Below the pieces are notes generated by a model that had not been told where the DNA came from, made no database searches, and worked only from the letters and a program-made list of their open reading frames with translations. From positions 4,092,001 through 4,156,000 of the forward strand of contig NZ_AP021901.1 of assembly GCF_018325905.1 (NCBI RefSeq): 64,000 nt of DNA, given 5' to 3'. Made by a program: the position numbers and the translations under genes. Positions 1 through 9,879 of the stretch are shown in pieces. Numbering within the stretch: the first letter of the stretch is position 1; the number at the start of each line of letters is the position of its first letter. Source of the DNA: Pseudomonas sp. St316. GTDB taxonomy: Bacteria > Pseudomonadota > Gammaproteobacteria > Pseudomonadales > Pseudomonadaceae.

Positions 1-801
1 GTCGCCCGGGTCGGCGACCATGACCGTCATAGCCCAGCGCTGCGTCGCCTTCGCGACGCGCTCGGTGATGTCGGTCAGCAGGAAATCGGGCTCGCGCTTC
101 TTGAGTTCATCGCCCGAGACCAGCACAGGTTTGGCGACCGGCTTAAAGGACCAGCGCACGGCTTTGTCTTGGCCCTGCGCGTTGGTGAAGACGAAGCTGT
201 TGATGCCGTTGTAGCGGTCTTCGGCGTACGAGCTGGTGAACGGCGCGCTGCCGGCCCACTGGCTAAACGCACTGATCTCGGGGTGCACAGCGGCGAAGTT
301 CTTCAACGCATCCGGATGGCTCTTGTCGGCAGAAGCCACCTGCAAATCGTAGAAAGCCTGCGGCGTCGCGACCGGAAAGAACGGCGCATTGATCATCGCG
401 GAGCGCCACTCCTGGCCGTCGGGCGTTCGGATGCGCAGGCTCAGGGAGCGCACGCGCGCTGTGCCATCGGGCGCTTTGAGGTCGGGCGAGGCGAGGTTGA
501 AGCGGCCGGTCACGGGATAGGTGCCGGCGGCGAACATCTGTGCCTTGGACAAATCGCTTCCCGTGCCGTTGGCCTCGAAGGTACCGGTGAAGCAGATACC
601 CTTGGCATGGGCGCGGCGGAAACCGAGAGCCGGTCCTGCGGGCGGCGCCAGCACCTCGACGATCTTGGTCGGCGTGAGGCGTGCGGGTGTCAACCAACCG
701 GCTGTGTATGCGAACGCGGCGCCGACGGCGACAACCACCGCCGCGATCAGTACGAGCGGCCCTAGAAAAGACTTATTGGAGTGAGGATGTCGCTCGTTCA
801 T
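1..801 (-). CDS. Catalase-family peroxidase (SrpA-like), partial at window edge
   Basis: The minus-strand frame from the ATG at 801 stays open to base 1, giving 267 residues without a stop; the C-terminus lies outside the window. Residues about 10-30 form one hydrophobic segment (signal anchor), so the protein is probably periplasmic. The body reads like the heme peroxidases of the catalase superfamily: AKGICFTGTF, then GRFNLASPD, LSLRIRTPDGQEWRSAM and the ATPQAFYDLQ stretch typical of these short catalase-like proteins (usually about 340-350 aa). Known family role: heme-dependent peroxidase using small organic substrates or peroxide. The fold assignment is from remembered family motifs; the proximal heme Tyr lies in the missing part, so activity cannot be judged. 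Confidence 0.8.
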   Translation of the reverse strand, partial: MNERHPHSNKSFLGPLVLIAAVVVAVGAAFAYTAGWLTPARLTPTKIVEVLAPPAGPALGFRRAHAKGICFTGTFEANGTGSDLSKAQMFAAGTYPVTGRFNLASPDLKAPDGTARVRSLSLRIRTPDGQEWRSAMINAPFFPVATPQAFYDLQVASADKSHPDALKNFAAVHPEISAFSQWAGSAPFTSSYAEDRYNGINSFVFTNAQGQDKAVRWSFKPVAKPVLVSGDELKKREPDFLLTDITERVAKATQRWAMTVMVADPGD

Positions 802-1093
802 CGAAATTTCTTCCGGAGTGCGGGGTGGAGAGTTCTGTAACGAATTTAACGCTTTACTCAAAACCTTGTGCGAAGTCGCTACGGCGCTGAAGACTTCTAT
901 ATACACCGGCCAGCAACGTTACGTTGCCGCCGGCCGCACGGCTCGGCGAAGAAGCAGTACAAGTGGCGATGATTATTCCCCCAGGCAAAACTGCACAGCG
1001 AGGTGATGGTGAATCTGCATCCGGGCTCCAGAGTGATGCTCTGCGACGCGTTTTGTCTGCCCCCCCTCAACGGGGTGCCGGCTTCTTTGATTT

Positions 1094-1331
1094 CTACCGT
1101 GCCGACCTGGAAGTACGCTGGCCGGAGATAGCGAGGATGACACAGGAACGCGCCACAACGCCGTCGATCAAGACGGAACAAGCGACACACTGAGCGAGAC
1201 CAAACACGTAATCCCCATTGCAGGTATAGTTTGTTCCCGTCATACCGATTTCGTCACGAATCACCCACAGCAGCGGCTGTGTCGCCCTCAGCTTCGACCT
1301 GATAGGTCTTATCGTTAATCTGAAGCGCCAT
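1094..1331 (-). pseudogene. Remnant of an isoquinoline-1-oxidoreductase-type [2Fe-2S] subunit gene
   Basis: From the ATG at 1331 the frame reads MALQINDKTYQVEAEGDT, the usual N-terminus of the small [2Fe-2S] subunit of molybdenum hydroxylases, then meets a stop. Shifting frame gives QPLLWVIRDEIGMTGTNY and GLAQCVACSVLIDGVVARSC, which match the intact paralogue at 9880-10326. A few extra residues sit inside the first iron-sulfur loop, the Gly after one ligand Cys is Val, and the second [2Fe-2S] domain is missing or unrecognisable. So it carries at least one frameshift, an insertion and a C-terminal truncation. I infer a dead copy of the small subunit; no molybdopterin subunit remains next to it. 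Confidence 0.75.
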
Positions 1332-2302
1332 AACTCTCCAGCCATCTTGGCTCTAAAAAGCGCTATTAACGGGGCGTCGCGTAATGGCTACCTATACATG
1401 GTTTGAAAGTATCACGAGCTTAGTGGGCTCAATCATGCAGCCGCGTGCTAGGCACTATGAATAAAAGTACGCAATACAAGAAATCACCGCGCATCGATGG
1501 CTCATCAATACAGTGATTTAGTGCCCGCTCAACTACGAACGAGCATGACTCACAACTAAGCAACATGCTTGAGACGATTACCGTTACCGATTCAGGGCTT
1601 TGCATTTTTTCTTTTGGAAAAACCTACCAACCCACAACCGGGATGTGGGTATTACTTTTCGGCCAGCGGCTAATTTTTTCAAATGGCCTCTTGCCCCTAC
1701 AGACCTGAAGAACGGGTTTAGAGGCAGCTTCAGCAGGAAGCCGCCGGAACGGAAACAGAGGTTGTGGTCTCTCTGTCGACGCAGCCCAACAAGCCTTGAC
1801 CAAACAAGCTTTCACGTCCGTTAAGCACTTGGCCGATGTCCTCTACAAGGTCTCGCCCATCGCCTGTCCCAGACCGAGTCACTCGAATCGGCGACCAACG
1901 CAACCTGCGGCGGTTTTTCCGCCGGCCATATAGCGAGGCTGAGCTGATGCAGGCGGACCGAATACTTCCATGTACGGGACTCGATGATCAATGGTCATCG
2001 CAGCGTGGTGATATGTCATTCGAACAAGCATGAACTTATCGGGGTAGGTTTCCATTTCGAACCGCCTGGGACTTGGGGGCGCGATTATCCAATAGCGTGC
2101 ATAGATGCTTGCAATTTCATGGGATGTTTTGGGGCAGTGACAGGCATACATTAGCTGGCAAAGCCGATCCCGACGGGCGACGTCATTCACGAAACATGTT
2201 CCCCATGGTTCTAAAAGCCTATGACGCCGACGACAAGCCCCCCGCTGCCCGACGGGTATTCAGGCTGGCAGGAACAATCTCAACTACATGTAAGGCAAGC
2301 AC
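1332..2302. other. Gene-poor decayed stretch
   Basis: About 970 bases between the [2Fe-2S] remnant and the hydrolase. Only short frames occur (for example 1600-1824 on the + strand and 1879-2190 on the - strand); none resembles a family I know and none has a convincing ribosome binding site. The adjoining 802-1093 is similarly empty. With broken genes on both sides this looks like eroded DNA, but no parent gene can be named. Confidence 0.5.
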
Positions 2303-3276
2303 ATGCAACTGACACAGGAATGGGACAAGACTTTCGCCAAGAGCGACAAGGTGGACCATAAGAAGATCACCTTCACGAACCGCTATGGCATCACCCTGGC
2401 GGGCGACCTGTACCACCCGAAGAACGCCAGCGCAAAGCTGGCAGCTATTGTCGTCTGTGGCCCGTTTGGCGCGGTGAAGGAGCAGTCCTCCGGGCTCTAT
2501 GCGCAAACCATGGCCGAGCGCGGCTTTGTCACGTTGGCCTTCGATGCATCCTACACCGGGGAAAGCAGCGGTGAGCCGCGCAACGTCGCCTCGCCAGACA
2601 TCAACACCGAGGATGTGAGCGCGGCAGTGGATGCTCTTGGCCTGCAATCCTCCGTTGATCGCGAGCGAATTGGCGTCATTGGCATTTGCGGTTGGGGCGG
2701 CATGGCGCTGAATGCCGTGGCCTTGGATAAGCGCGTCAAGGCGGTTGTCGCCAGCACCATGTACGACATGACCCGCGTCATGTCCAAGGGCTACAACGAT
2801 AGCGTGACCCTCGAACAGCGCACGCAAGGGCTCGAACAACTGAGCGCACAACGTTGGCTCGACGCGAAAAATGGTGCCCCTGCTTACCAGCCCCCTACAA
2901 CGAACTGAGGGGTGGTGAAGCGCAGTTTATGGTCGATTATCACGATTACTACAGCACAACCCGCGGACACCATCCGCGCGCGGTCAACTCGGGCAACTCG
3001 TGGACGATCACTACACCCCTGTCGTTCATGAACATGCCGATCCTGACCTACATCGCGGAAATTTCTCCACGCCCGGTCCTGTTCATCCACGGCGAAAACG
3101 CCCACTCGCGCTACTTCAGCGAAACCGCTTACGCGGCCGCCGCGCAGCCGAAGGAGCTGATGATCATTCCAGAGGCCAGCCACACCGATCTGTATGACCG
3201 TGTGGACGTGATTCCTTTCGACAAGCTGACGACCTTCTTCACGCAGCACCTGGCCACGGCGACAACCGCCGCTTGA
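2303..3276 (+). pseudogene. Alpha/beta hydrolase (dienelactone-hydrolase-like), single-base frameshift
   Basis: Two overlapping frames (2303-2908 and 2854-3276) together make one 324-residue alpha/beta hydrolase. The break is in a run of five C at 2891-2895: one extra C restores PPYNELRGGEAQF and full length. The nucleophile elbow is GICGWG with Cys rather than Ser, as in dienelactone hydrolases; RPVLFIHGENAHS holds the acid and EASHTDLYDR the His of the triad. The ATG at 2303 follows AAGG and a frame stop at 2291. There is no signal peptide, unlike the paralogue at 20362-21390, which shares KSDKV, GAVKEQSS and the C-terminal VIPFDKLT-type segment. As read it is a broken gene; a sequencing error is equally possible. 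Substrate unknown. Confidence 0.8.
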
Positions 3277-3286
3277 CGTCTTGAGG

Positions 3287-3325
3287 CAGTCGCATCCGGG
3301 CGGACAATGCACCTGGATGCGACTG
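3287..3325. terminator. Inverted repeat after the hydrolase, possible terminator
   Basis: The 11-base arms CAGTCGCATCC (3287-3297) and GGATGCGACTG (3315-3325) are perfectly complementary with a 17-base loop, just past the hydrolase stop. There is no U tract, so this is a stem-loop and only a possible terminator. Confidence 0.4.
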
Positions 3326-3533
3326 AGCGGGATGACGCGCCCTACGGTATGGATTCATGCCACTCAGCACTTCTGACTTTCCAGTGAGGATCGCAACCAG
3401 AACTGGCAATAGACCACTCGCTGAGGAGCATCTGCGCCATATTGCTGCGCTAATTCGCGCTCGAAACCTACGAATTCACGTGCAGGCGCGGCAACGCGTC
3501 TGGCCCATTTTCCGCATTGCAAAGGAGAACAAC

Positions 3534-4097
3534 ATGCAGAGCAAAACCGTTGACGTCGGTGCAGGCGGCGTTCTCTCCTCTCTTGGCGCTGCAAGCCGTA
3601 GGCATTCCTGGCACCGGCGGGCCGTGCCACAGCTTGGAATGCCGCTGCTTCTCCTTGCACTGTGCAGCGGCCATCCCGCCCACGCCGCCAGCACTGCGCT
3701 GCCCGTGGCCGCTGAGCAGGATGTGACTCAAGCACCCAAGGAATCGGATGAATCAAGCCTGTGGATGACCGTCGGGGAACGTCGCTTCGCCATCACACTG
3801 GCCGACAACGAGGCCACTCGCGCATTCGCCGCCACGCTGCCGCTGACACTGGACATGGAGGACCTCCACGGAAACGAGAAGAAAAAAGAGCTGCCTGAGG
3901 CGCTGCCCACCAGTGAGAGCCAGCCCGGCACGATCCGCAACGGAGACCTTATGCTTTGGGGATCGCGCACCGTGGTCATCTTTTACAAGACCTTCGACTC
4001 AGCTTACTCATACACCCGTCTGGGCCGCGTGGACGATCCGACTGGCCTGGCCCAGGCGCTCGGCCGTGGCGATGTTCGGGTGGTGTTCTCCCAATAG
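3534..4097 (+). CDS. Exported cyclophilin-like fold protein
   Basis: 187 aa from the ATG at 3534, chosen because AAAGGAG lies 5 bases upstream; the frame is open further upstream (3357) but that part is not protein-like. Residues about 33-52 (GMPLLLLALCSGHPAHA) look like a secretion signal, after a long basic leader. The mature part contains MTVGERRFAITLADNEATR, LPLTLDMEDLHGNEKK and GDLMLWGSRTVVIFYKTF, the pattern of the small bacterial cyclophilin-like proteins (cyclophilin_like2/DUF369 type). Family members have a peptidyl-prolyl-isomerase-like barrel but no proven activity. It lies between a hydrolase and two NAD(P)H oxidoreductases on the same strand, a grouping often seen with this family; its role there is unknown. 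Confidence 0.8.
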   Translation: MQSKTVDVGAGGVLSSLGAASRRHSWHRRAVPQLGMPLLLLALCSGHPAHAASTALPVAAEQDVTQAPKESDESSLWMTVGERRFAITLADNEATRAFAATLPLTLDMEDLHGNEKKKELPEALPTSESQPGTIRNGDLMLWGSRTVVIFYKTFDSAYSYTRLGRVDDPTGLAQALGRGDVRVVFSQ

Positions 4098-4200
4098 CAG
4101 CGTGCGCTGACAAAGTAGTTCCCACGCACTCAACACCGATCTGAAATACCGCCTCATCATCTGCTGCATCTCCTTCGCAGCCCGAATCCAGAGAGAGATC

Positions 4201-4944
4201 ATGATCAAAAACAAAGTAGTCATCATCACCGGCGCATCGTCCGGAATCGGCGAGGCAACCGCCAAGCTGCTCGCGAGCAAAGGCGCAAAAATCGTGCTCG
4301 GCGCCCGTCGAGAAGACAAGCTCAAGCAGATCGCGGACGAGATTCTCCTGAACGGAGGCCAAGTGGTCTATCAAGTGCTGGACGTGACCAAGCAAGAGGA
4401 CAGCGACAGCATCGTCCGCCTGGCCAAAGAAAGGTTCGGTCGCGTGGACGTGATTTTCCTGAATGCAGGGCTGATGCCGAACTCACCCCTGTCCGCACTG
4501 AAGACCGAAGACTGGCACCAAATGATCGATGTCAACGTCAAGGGCGTTTTGAATGGCGTGGCAGCGGTGCTACCCGAGTTCCTGGCACAGAAGTCTGGGC
4601 ACGTCATCACCACCTCGTCGGTGGCGGGGCTCAAGGCGTATCCGGGCGGCGCCGTCTATGGCGGTACAAAGTGGTTCGTGCGCGACTTCATGGAAGTCCT
4701 GCGCATGGAGTCCGCCTTGGAAGGCAATAACATCCGCACCGCGACGATCTACCCGGCCGCCGTCAAGACGGAACTGCTGGCGACGATCAGCGATAAGCAG
4801 GCGCTTGACCAGATGCAGGACATCTATGACAAGTACGGCATTTCTCCAGACCGGATCGCCAACATCGTAGCCTTCGCGATCGACCAGCCCGATGACACGA
4901 CAATCAACGAGTTCACAGTAGGCCCTGCGAACCAGCCTTGGTAA
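4201..4944 (+). CDS. SDR family oxidoreductase
   Basis: 247 aa classical short-chain dehydrogenase/reductase. TGASSGIG at residues 10-17 is the nucleotide-binding loop, NAG is at 88-90, Ser about 139-140 in TTSSVAG, and the catalytic pair is Tyr153/Lys157 (YGGTK). The Arg-Arg after the second strand (GARRED) suggests NADP preference (inference). It starts at an ATG preceded by GAGAGAG. Gene order hydrolase - cyclophilin-like - SDR - aldo/keto reductase suggests one operon for reduction of carbonyls. The exact substrate cannot be read from the sequence. Confidence 0.9.
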   Translation: MIKNKVVIITGASSGIGEATAKLLASKGAKIVLGARREDKLKQIADEILLNGGQVVYQVLDVTKQEDSDSIVRLAKERFGRVDVIFLNAGLMPNSPLSALKTEDWHQMIDVNVKGVLNGVAAVLPEFLAQKSGHVITTSSVAGLKAYPGGAVYGGTKWFVRDFMEVLRMESALEGNNIRTATIYPAAVKTELLATISDKQALDQMQDIYDKYGISPDRIANIVAFAIDQPDDTTINEFTVGPANQPW

Positions 4945-5003
4945 GTGCATTGCAGTCACGCAAGGCGTCCGACAGCCCACCACTGTCCTGACAAGGAGCT
5001 TTC

Positions 5004-5954
5004 ATGAAGACCGTACCACTAGGATCAACCGACACTCGGGTTCCCAATGTCGTCGCGGGCATGATGCGCATTGCCGGCAGCACCGATGACCAGATCCGGG
5101 CGCTCTACACCGCGGCGCGCGAATCGGGCATCAATTTTTTCGATCACGCCGACCTCTACGGATTCAACCATCCCGGCGGTGGCCCGCACCTGTGCGAACG
5201 CCGGTTCGACGAGGCGCTGCGACTCAGCAGCGCTGAGCGCGAGCAGATCTTCCTCCAGTCCAAAACCAGTATTGTGGCCGACCCGTGGCACTACGATCAG
5301 TCCTACGAGCACATCGTGGCGTCGGCCGAGAGGTCGCTGAAAGCGCTGGGGACCGACTATCTGGATGTGCTATTGCTGCACCGGCCCGACGCACTCGTGG
5401 AACCGGAAGAAGTCGCCCGCGCCTTCGACCACCTGGAGACCACCGGAAAGGTTCGCGCATTCGGGGTTTCCAACCATACTCCCCGTCAGATCGATCTGCT
5501 CAAGACCGCCGTGACCCAGCCGATCCTGGCGAACCAGGTCCAGCTTTCGCTGACGCATTCGACGATCGTCGCCCAAGGCCTGTCGTCGAACATGACCGGA
5601 TTCGACGACTCAATCACTCGTGACGGTGGCGGCATCGTAGACTACGCACGGATTAATAAAATCACGCTGCAGGCGTGGTCTCCGTTCCAGAAAGCCTTTC
5701 AGGATGGGGTCTTCTTCGACTCTCCCGACTACCCGCAGCTTAATGCCGAACTCAAACGACTCGCTGCGAAGTACGACGCCACTCCGACCGCGATCGCGAC
5801 AGCCTGGATCACTCGTCATCCCGCCGGCATCCAAGTGGTACTGGGCACCACGAGACCCGAGCGCCTCATCGAAGCAGCCGCGGGCTCGAATATCCCGCTC
5901 ACCCGCCCCGAATGGTACGGGCTTATCCAAGCGGCTGGCCACAACGTTCCCTGA
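5004..5954 (+). CDS. Aldo/keto reductase (YdhF-like)
   Basis: 316 aa NADPH-dependent aldo/keto reductase. The tetrad is visible: Asp47 and Tyr52 in FFDHADLYG, Lys87 in QSKTSI and His126 in LLLHRPD; the C-terminal LGTTRPERL is the usual cofactor-binding segment. It has a strong AAGGAG Shine-Dalgarno 7 bases before ATG. It follows the SDR by 59 bases and is probably cotranscribed. Closest subfamily by recall is the E. coli YdhF type. The substrate is unknown; a role in carbonyl or aldehyde detoxification alongside the SDR is inference. Confidence 0.9.
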   Translation: MKTVPLGSTDTRVPNVVAGMMRIAGSTDDQIRALYTAARESGINFFDHADLYGFNHPGGGPHLCERRFDEALRLSSAEREQIFLQSKTSIVADPWHYDQSYEHIVASAERSLKALGTDYLDVLLLHRPDALVEPEEVARAFDHLETTGKVRAFGVSNHTPRQIDLLKTAVTQPILANQVQLSLTHSTIVAQGLSSNMTGFDDSITRDGGGIVDYARINKITLQAWSPFQKAFQDGVFFDSPDYPQLNAELKRLAAKYDATPTAIATAWITRHPAGIQVVLGTTRPERLIEAAAGSNIPLTRPEWYGLIQAAGHNVP

Positions 5955-6100
5955 ACGCACCCGAACGTCGAAAGTGGCGCCTGTCCCTCTGATTACTAGC
6001 CCCACAACGGCGTTAACACCAGAGCTCTGCTTGGATCATGCACGCCGAAGCGTAATGATCGAAAACACGGACCGCTTCTCCCCGACGGGGACTCCTTATG

Positions 6101-6133
6101 TATGGCGAGGGCCTTGGCCAAGCCCTCACCATA
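6101..6133. terminator. Hairpin between convergent genes
   Basis: 12-base arms (6101-6112 and 6122-6133), pairing except for one C-A mismatch, sit between the aldo/keto reductase and the convergent cytochrome c gene. No clear U tract on either strand. It is probably a bidirectional end-of-transcript hairpin. Confidence 0.45.
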
Positions 6134-6138
6134 CTCTC

Positions 6139-7473
6139 TCAACGCATCTGCAGGATGATCGGGTTGCTGCTGGCCGGATTGGTTCGCTCACGCAGTTCCT
6201 TCACCTCGTCAGCCTTCACTGCGCCTCCCTGATTACCCCATGACGTGCGAACGAAAGTCAGTACATCAGCGACTTCCTGATCAGAGAGTTGGTTGCGGTA
6301 TGGGGGCATGCGATACGAATCCGGAATACCATTGGCAACGACACGTTCGGAACCGTTCAACGTGGCATTGATGCTCGTAGCGCTTTGCTTCACCATCGAT
6401 GAAGATGCGCCTGCCAAAGGAGGTATCCATGGCGCCTGCCCGCTGCCGTCACTGCCGTGGCAACTGCTGCACTTGGCCATATAGTTGGCTGCCCCAGGTG
6501 TCGACAGAGGTTGTTCTGCCAGTTTGGCCGCTGGCTTCCATGGCGGCCCGTCACGCTTTGGATCGCCCGGCAACGACACCAGGTAATGCGCAATGGCTTT
6601 CAAGTCCGGGTCGGACATGTATTGCGTCGAGTTGTTGAAGACTTCCGCCATGGTGCCCACGACCACGCTGTGAGCGTTACGTCCGGTTTTCAGATAGTCG
6701 ACGATCTCCTGCTCGCTCCAGCGCCCCAATCCAGTGTTCGGATCCTGGCGCAGGCTCGGCGCGTACCACCCATCGAGCAGCGAACCGCTGAGGAAAGTAG
6801 CGCTGCTTTCATCCAGCGACTTCTCGTTCATCGTCAAGCTGCGTGGGGTATGGCAACTGCCACAATGCCCCGCACCCTGGACGATGTAGGCGCCGCGGTT
6901 CCACAGCGCATCCTCTGAGGGCTTGGCCTGATAGGCACCGTCATCGACAAACGCGGTATTCCACAAAGCCAGCGGCCAGCGCATGTTGAGCGGCCAGGGG
7001 ATATGGCTTTGCTGGTTCTGCTGCTGCGCCGGCTTAACGCCGGCCATGAAGAACGCATAAAGCGCCCGCACATCATCGTCGCTGAGCTTGGCATAGGATG
7101 GGTAAGGCATAGCCGGATACAGCCTGTGCCCGTCAGCCGCAACTCCGCTGCGTACTGCGCGATCAAAGTCGGCCAGGCTGTAATTACCGATGCCCGTTTG
7201 TTTGTCCGGGGTAATGTTGGTGGCATAGATTGATCCCATCGGGGTCGCCATCTCCAGGCCGCCGGCAAACGGCGCACCTTTGGGCGTGCTGTGGCAGGCC
7301 ACGCAATCGCTAAGCCTGGCGACATATTCACCACGCTGGACGAGCTGTGCATCTGCCGAGGGTGCAGATGCCTCATTAGCAAAAGGCGAAAATGGCGTGC
7401 GATTGACAAACCAGCCCAAGCCAGCTGCCACGACGATGCCTGCTGGCAGCAGATACTTTATAGTTTTATTCAC
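6139..7473 (-). CDS. Triheme cytochrome c, electron acceptor of the molybdenum hydroxylase
   Basis: 444 aa. An N-terminal hydrophobic segment (residues 6-22) exports or anchors it in the periplasm. Three c-type heme motifs CVACH (57-61), CGSCH (about 205) and CSSCH (about 335) define three cytochrome c domains, the architecture of cytochrome subunits of alcohol, gluconate and aldehyde dehydrogenases. The start is GTG at 7473, preceded by GAGGAA 8 bases upstream; no in-frame ATG is near. It begins 13 bases after the molybdopterin subunit gene, so it should take electrons from that enzyme and pass them to the respiratory chain (inference from context and family). Confidence 0.9.
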   Translation of the reverse strand: MNKTIKYLLPAGIVVAAGLGWFVNRTPFSPFANEASAPSADAQLVQRGEYVARLSDCVACHSTPKGAPFAGGLEMATPMGSIYATNITPDKQTGIGNYSLADFDRAVRSGVAADGHRLYPAMPYPSYAKLSDDDVRALYAFFMAGVKPAQQQNQQSHIPWPLNMRWPLALWNTAFVDDGAYQAKPSEDALWNRGAYIVQGAGHCGSCHTPRSLTMNEKSLDESSATFLSGSLLDGWYAPSLRQDPNTGLGRWSEQEIVDYLKTGRNAHSVVVGTMAEVFNNSTQYMSDPDLKAIAHYLVSLPGDPKRDGPPWKPAAKLAEQPLSTPGAANYMAKCSSCHGSDGSGQAPWIPPLAGASSSMVKQSATSINATLNGSERVVANGIPDSYRMPPYRNQLSDQEVADVLTFVRTSWGNQGGAVKADEVKELRERTNPASSNPIILQMR

Positions 7474-7486
7474 GAACCATTCCTCA

Positions 7487-9744
7487 TCAGGTGTCGAAGC
7501 GGTACTGCGATAGAGGCATGCTGCGAATTCGTTGACCGGTCAGTCGCGAGACGGCGTTAGCAACCGCCGGTGCCACCGCAGGCAGAGGCGGTTCACCGAT
7601 TCCGCCCATTGGCGCACCACTCTCCACCACACGGACATGGACCCTGGCCATCATTTCCGGTGTGAGGATGCGGTAGAGGTCGTAATTGCGCGCCACCGGC
7701 GTACCACCTTTGTAGATGGCTTGTTCGATCAGGGTTTGAGACAAGCCAAGGGCCACGGCTGAGTTGACCTGAGCCTCGATGATGGCGGGATTAACGATGC
7801 TACCCGGATCGATTGCCTGCCAGATGTCGTGAACCTTCACAGCTCCGTTGCTGATGGAAACCTCTGCGATCACCGCCGTTTCGGTACCAAATGGCGATGC
7901 CATTGCAACGCCTCTTGCTCGCTTGGTGCCGTCTTGCGCCGTGAACGGCCCTCGTTTCCACCCCCCGGACAGGTCGGCCACGGCCTTGAGCAAGTGGCTT
8001 AGCCGCTCGTTGCCCTGCAGCAGCTTGGCCCGCAGCTCATAGGGATCCTGACCGCCGGCATCCGCCACCTCATCCAGAAAAGCTTCATACATGAAGTCAT
8101 TGATGGAGTTCCCGACTGAACGCCAGTAGCCCAGCATCACCGGGGTCTGCGAGTACAGTTGAGCGATCCGACGATGGGCAATGGCGTATTTTTTACCGGC
8201 CAGGCCTTCGACGGCGGTCGGGTCGATTTTGTCTCCTTGTTTGTTAGCGATACCCTCAGTTGGCCCTTCCGTGGCACTAATTGCTTCAAAGGCCACCGGC
8301 ATGCCCTGTTCATCCAGGCCAGCGCGAAAGCGCACTACGGCGGAAGGACGAAGCACGTCACGCAAAAACTCTTCCTCGCGGCTCCAGATCACCTTGATCG
8401 GTCGACCCGTGGATTGAGCCAGCTGGATAGCTTGAGGGTAAGGTGATGCATTCGGGTATAAAAAATGCCGGCCAAAAAAGCCACCCAGCAGCGGAGAGTG
8501 GAGAGTGATTTTGGAAGGGTCCATACCGGTACGCTTGGCGACGTCGGCCAAAAACAAATCCGGGGCCTGGTTCGGCAGCCACAGATCGAGATTGCCTTCA
8601 GCGTCGAAGCGCGCCAGGGCCGAGGGCGGCTCCAACTGGGCGTGGTTGAGGTATTGGGTATGGTAAGTCGCACTGACGACTTTCTTGGCGCCGGCCAGCC
8701 CCTGCTGCAGGTCGCCCTCACGTTCGGCCTCATCCCCGGCGTCGGTGGTTTTACTCAATTGCTCCGCATAGGCCTGGGTGTCGAAATTAGCCGGCATGTA
8801 GCGCACGGTTGAATCGCCACCCGGCTCCGTCCACTCCACTTGCAGAGCCTCGACGGCACGCTTGGCCACCCACCAGCGTTGCGCAACCACCGCCACTGCC
8901 CCCTCAAGACGGTGCACCGAATGTACGCCTTTGAGGTTTCTGATCTGATCCTCGTTGCGCACCAGGCCCACTTGCAGACCCAGGCGCGGCGCATGTTGTA
9001 CCGCAGCATGAAGCATGCCTTCGACACGAGTATCGATGGTGTATTGCGCCTTACCAGTAGATTTGTCGTAGACGTCTATTCGCTGGACCGGCTTACCGAT
9101 CCAGCGGAATGTGGCAGGGTCGCGCAGAGTAACGGTTTGCGGATCGGGAATGGGCAAATCGAGCGTTAGCGGCGCGAGTTCACCGTAGGTGATCGATCGA
9201 TTGGAAGCGACATGAATGACCCGCCCTGGCTCAGTAGTCAGCTGCGCCAGCGGCACCTTCCAGTGAGATGACGCGGCCTGCAACAGCATCAGGCGCGCCG
9301 ATGCGCCCAGTCGGCGCATGGTCATGTAGCTCGCGCGCATCGACCGGCTACCACCCGTGAAGCGCATGCCACCTTCCATGACTTTGAAGTCATTCCCGGG
9401 CGCCGCGTTCTCCACCAGAAAGCTGGCTGGATCTATATCGAGCTCCTCACCCACGACCTGTGCCATGCCCGTGAAAATGCCCTGCCCCCCTCAATAAAGG
9501 GGCTCTGCAGGCGAACGGTATTATCCGGACGAATCTCCAGGAACGCCGGTACACGGGCGCCAGGCGGCAATGCCTGGGCACGCTCGGCAGCCCGCAACGG
9601 GCCAAGGGGAATTCCGAAGCTGATAACAAGCGCACCCGCCGTGACGCCAGCCGATGCTTGCAAAAAACGGCGGCGAGAGACGTTCACAGGTTGAGCGTCG
9701 GAGAGTACGCCGCGCTCGGCGATTGAATCATCCAGTTTTGACAT
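7487..9744 (-). pseudogene. Molybdopterin subunit of isoquinoline-1-oxidoreductase/aldehyde dehydrogenase type, frameshifted
   Basis: Two frames (the N-terminal part from 9744 and the 659-codon part ending at 7487) form one 752-residue xanthine-dehydrogenase-family large subunit. One extra base in the run of six C at 9485-9490 restores FIEGGQGIFTGMAQVVGEE, a conserved motif of the family. The N-terminus SRRRFLQASAG is a twin-arginine signal, so the folded cofactor-bearing enzyme is exported. Further motifs are GGFFGRHFL and the C-terminal GGIGEPPLPAVAPA with the catalytic Glu region. The start at 9744 has AGGGG 7 bases upstream. Partners are the [2Fe-2S] subunit upstream and the cytochrome downstream. 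It probably hydroxylates an aldehyde or N-heterocycle. The break may be a sequencing artefact. Confidence 0.85.
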
Positions 9745-9879
9745 AGTATTCCCCTGTGTTTGCATTCAATGCTCGGCCTGGCAGCAGACCAATCTCTGCT
9801 CCATTAAAGGTGGTCAGGATTAGCCGTCGGCATTGTCACCAGGCACGTCGCAGTCGCAGCTCAGTCGAATTGCGCGTGC

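Noticed and set aside
263..697. 144-codon minus-strand frame inside the catalase-like gene
   Set aside because: It is rich in Arg and Pro with no family pattern; the catalase-like frame running from 801 through base 1 explains the region.
1600..2190. Short open frames in the gene-poor stretch
   Set aside because: No ribosome sites, no recognisable domains and unlike composition; kept only as an intergenic note.
2219..2851. 210-codon minus-strand frame opposite the alpha/beta hydrolase
   Set aside because: Shadow of the hydrolase frame; the plus-strand reading shows conserved catalytic motifs.
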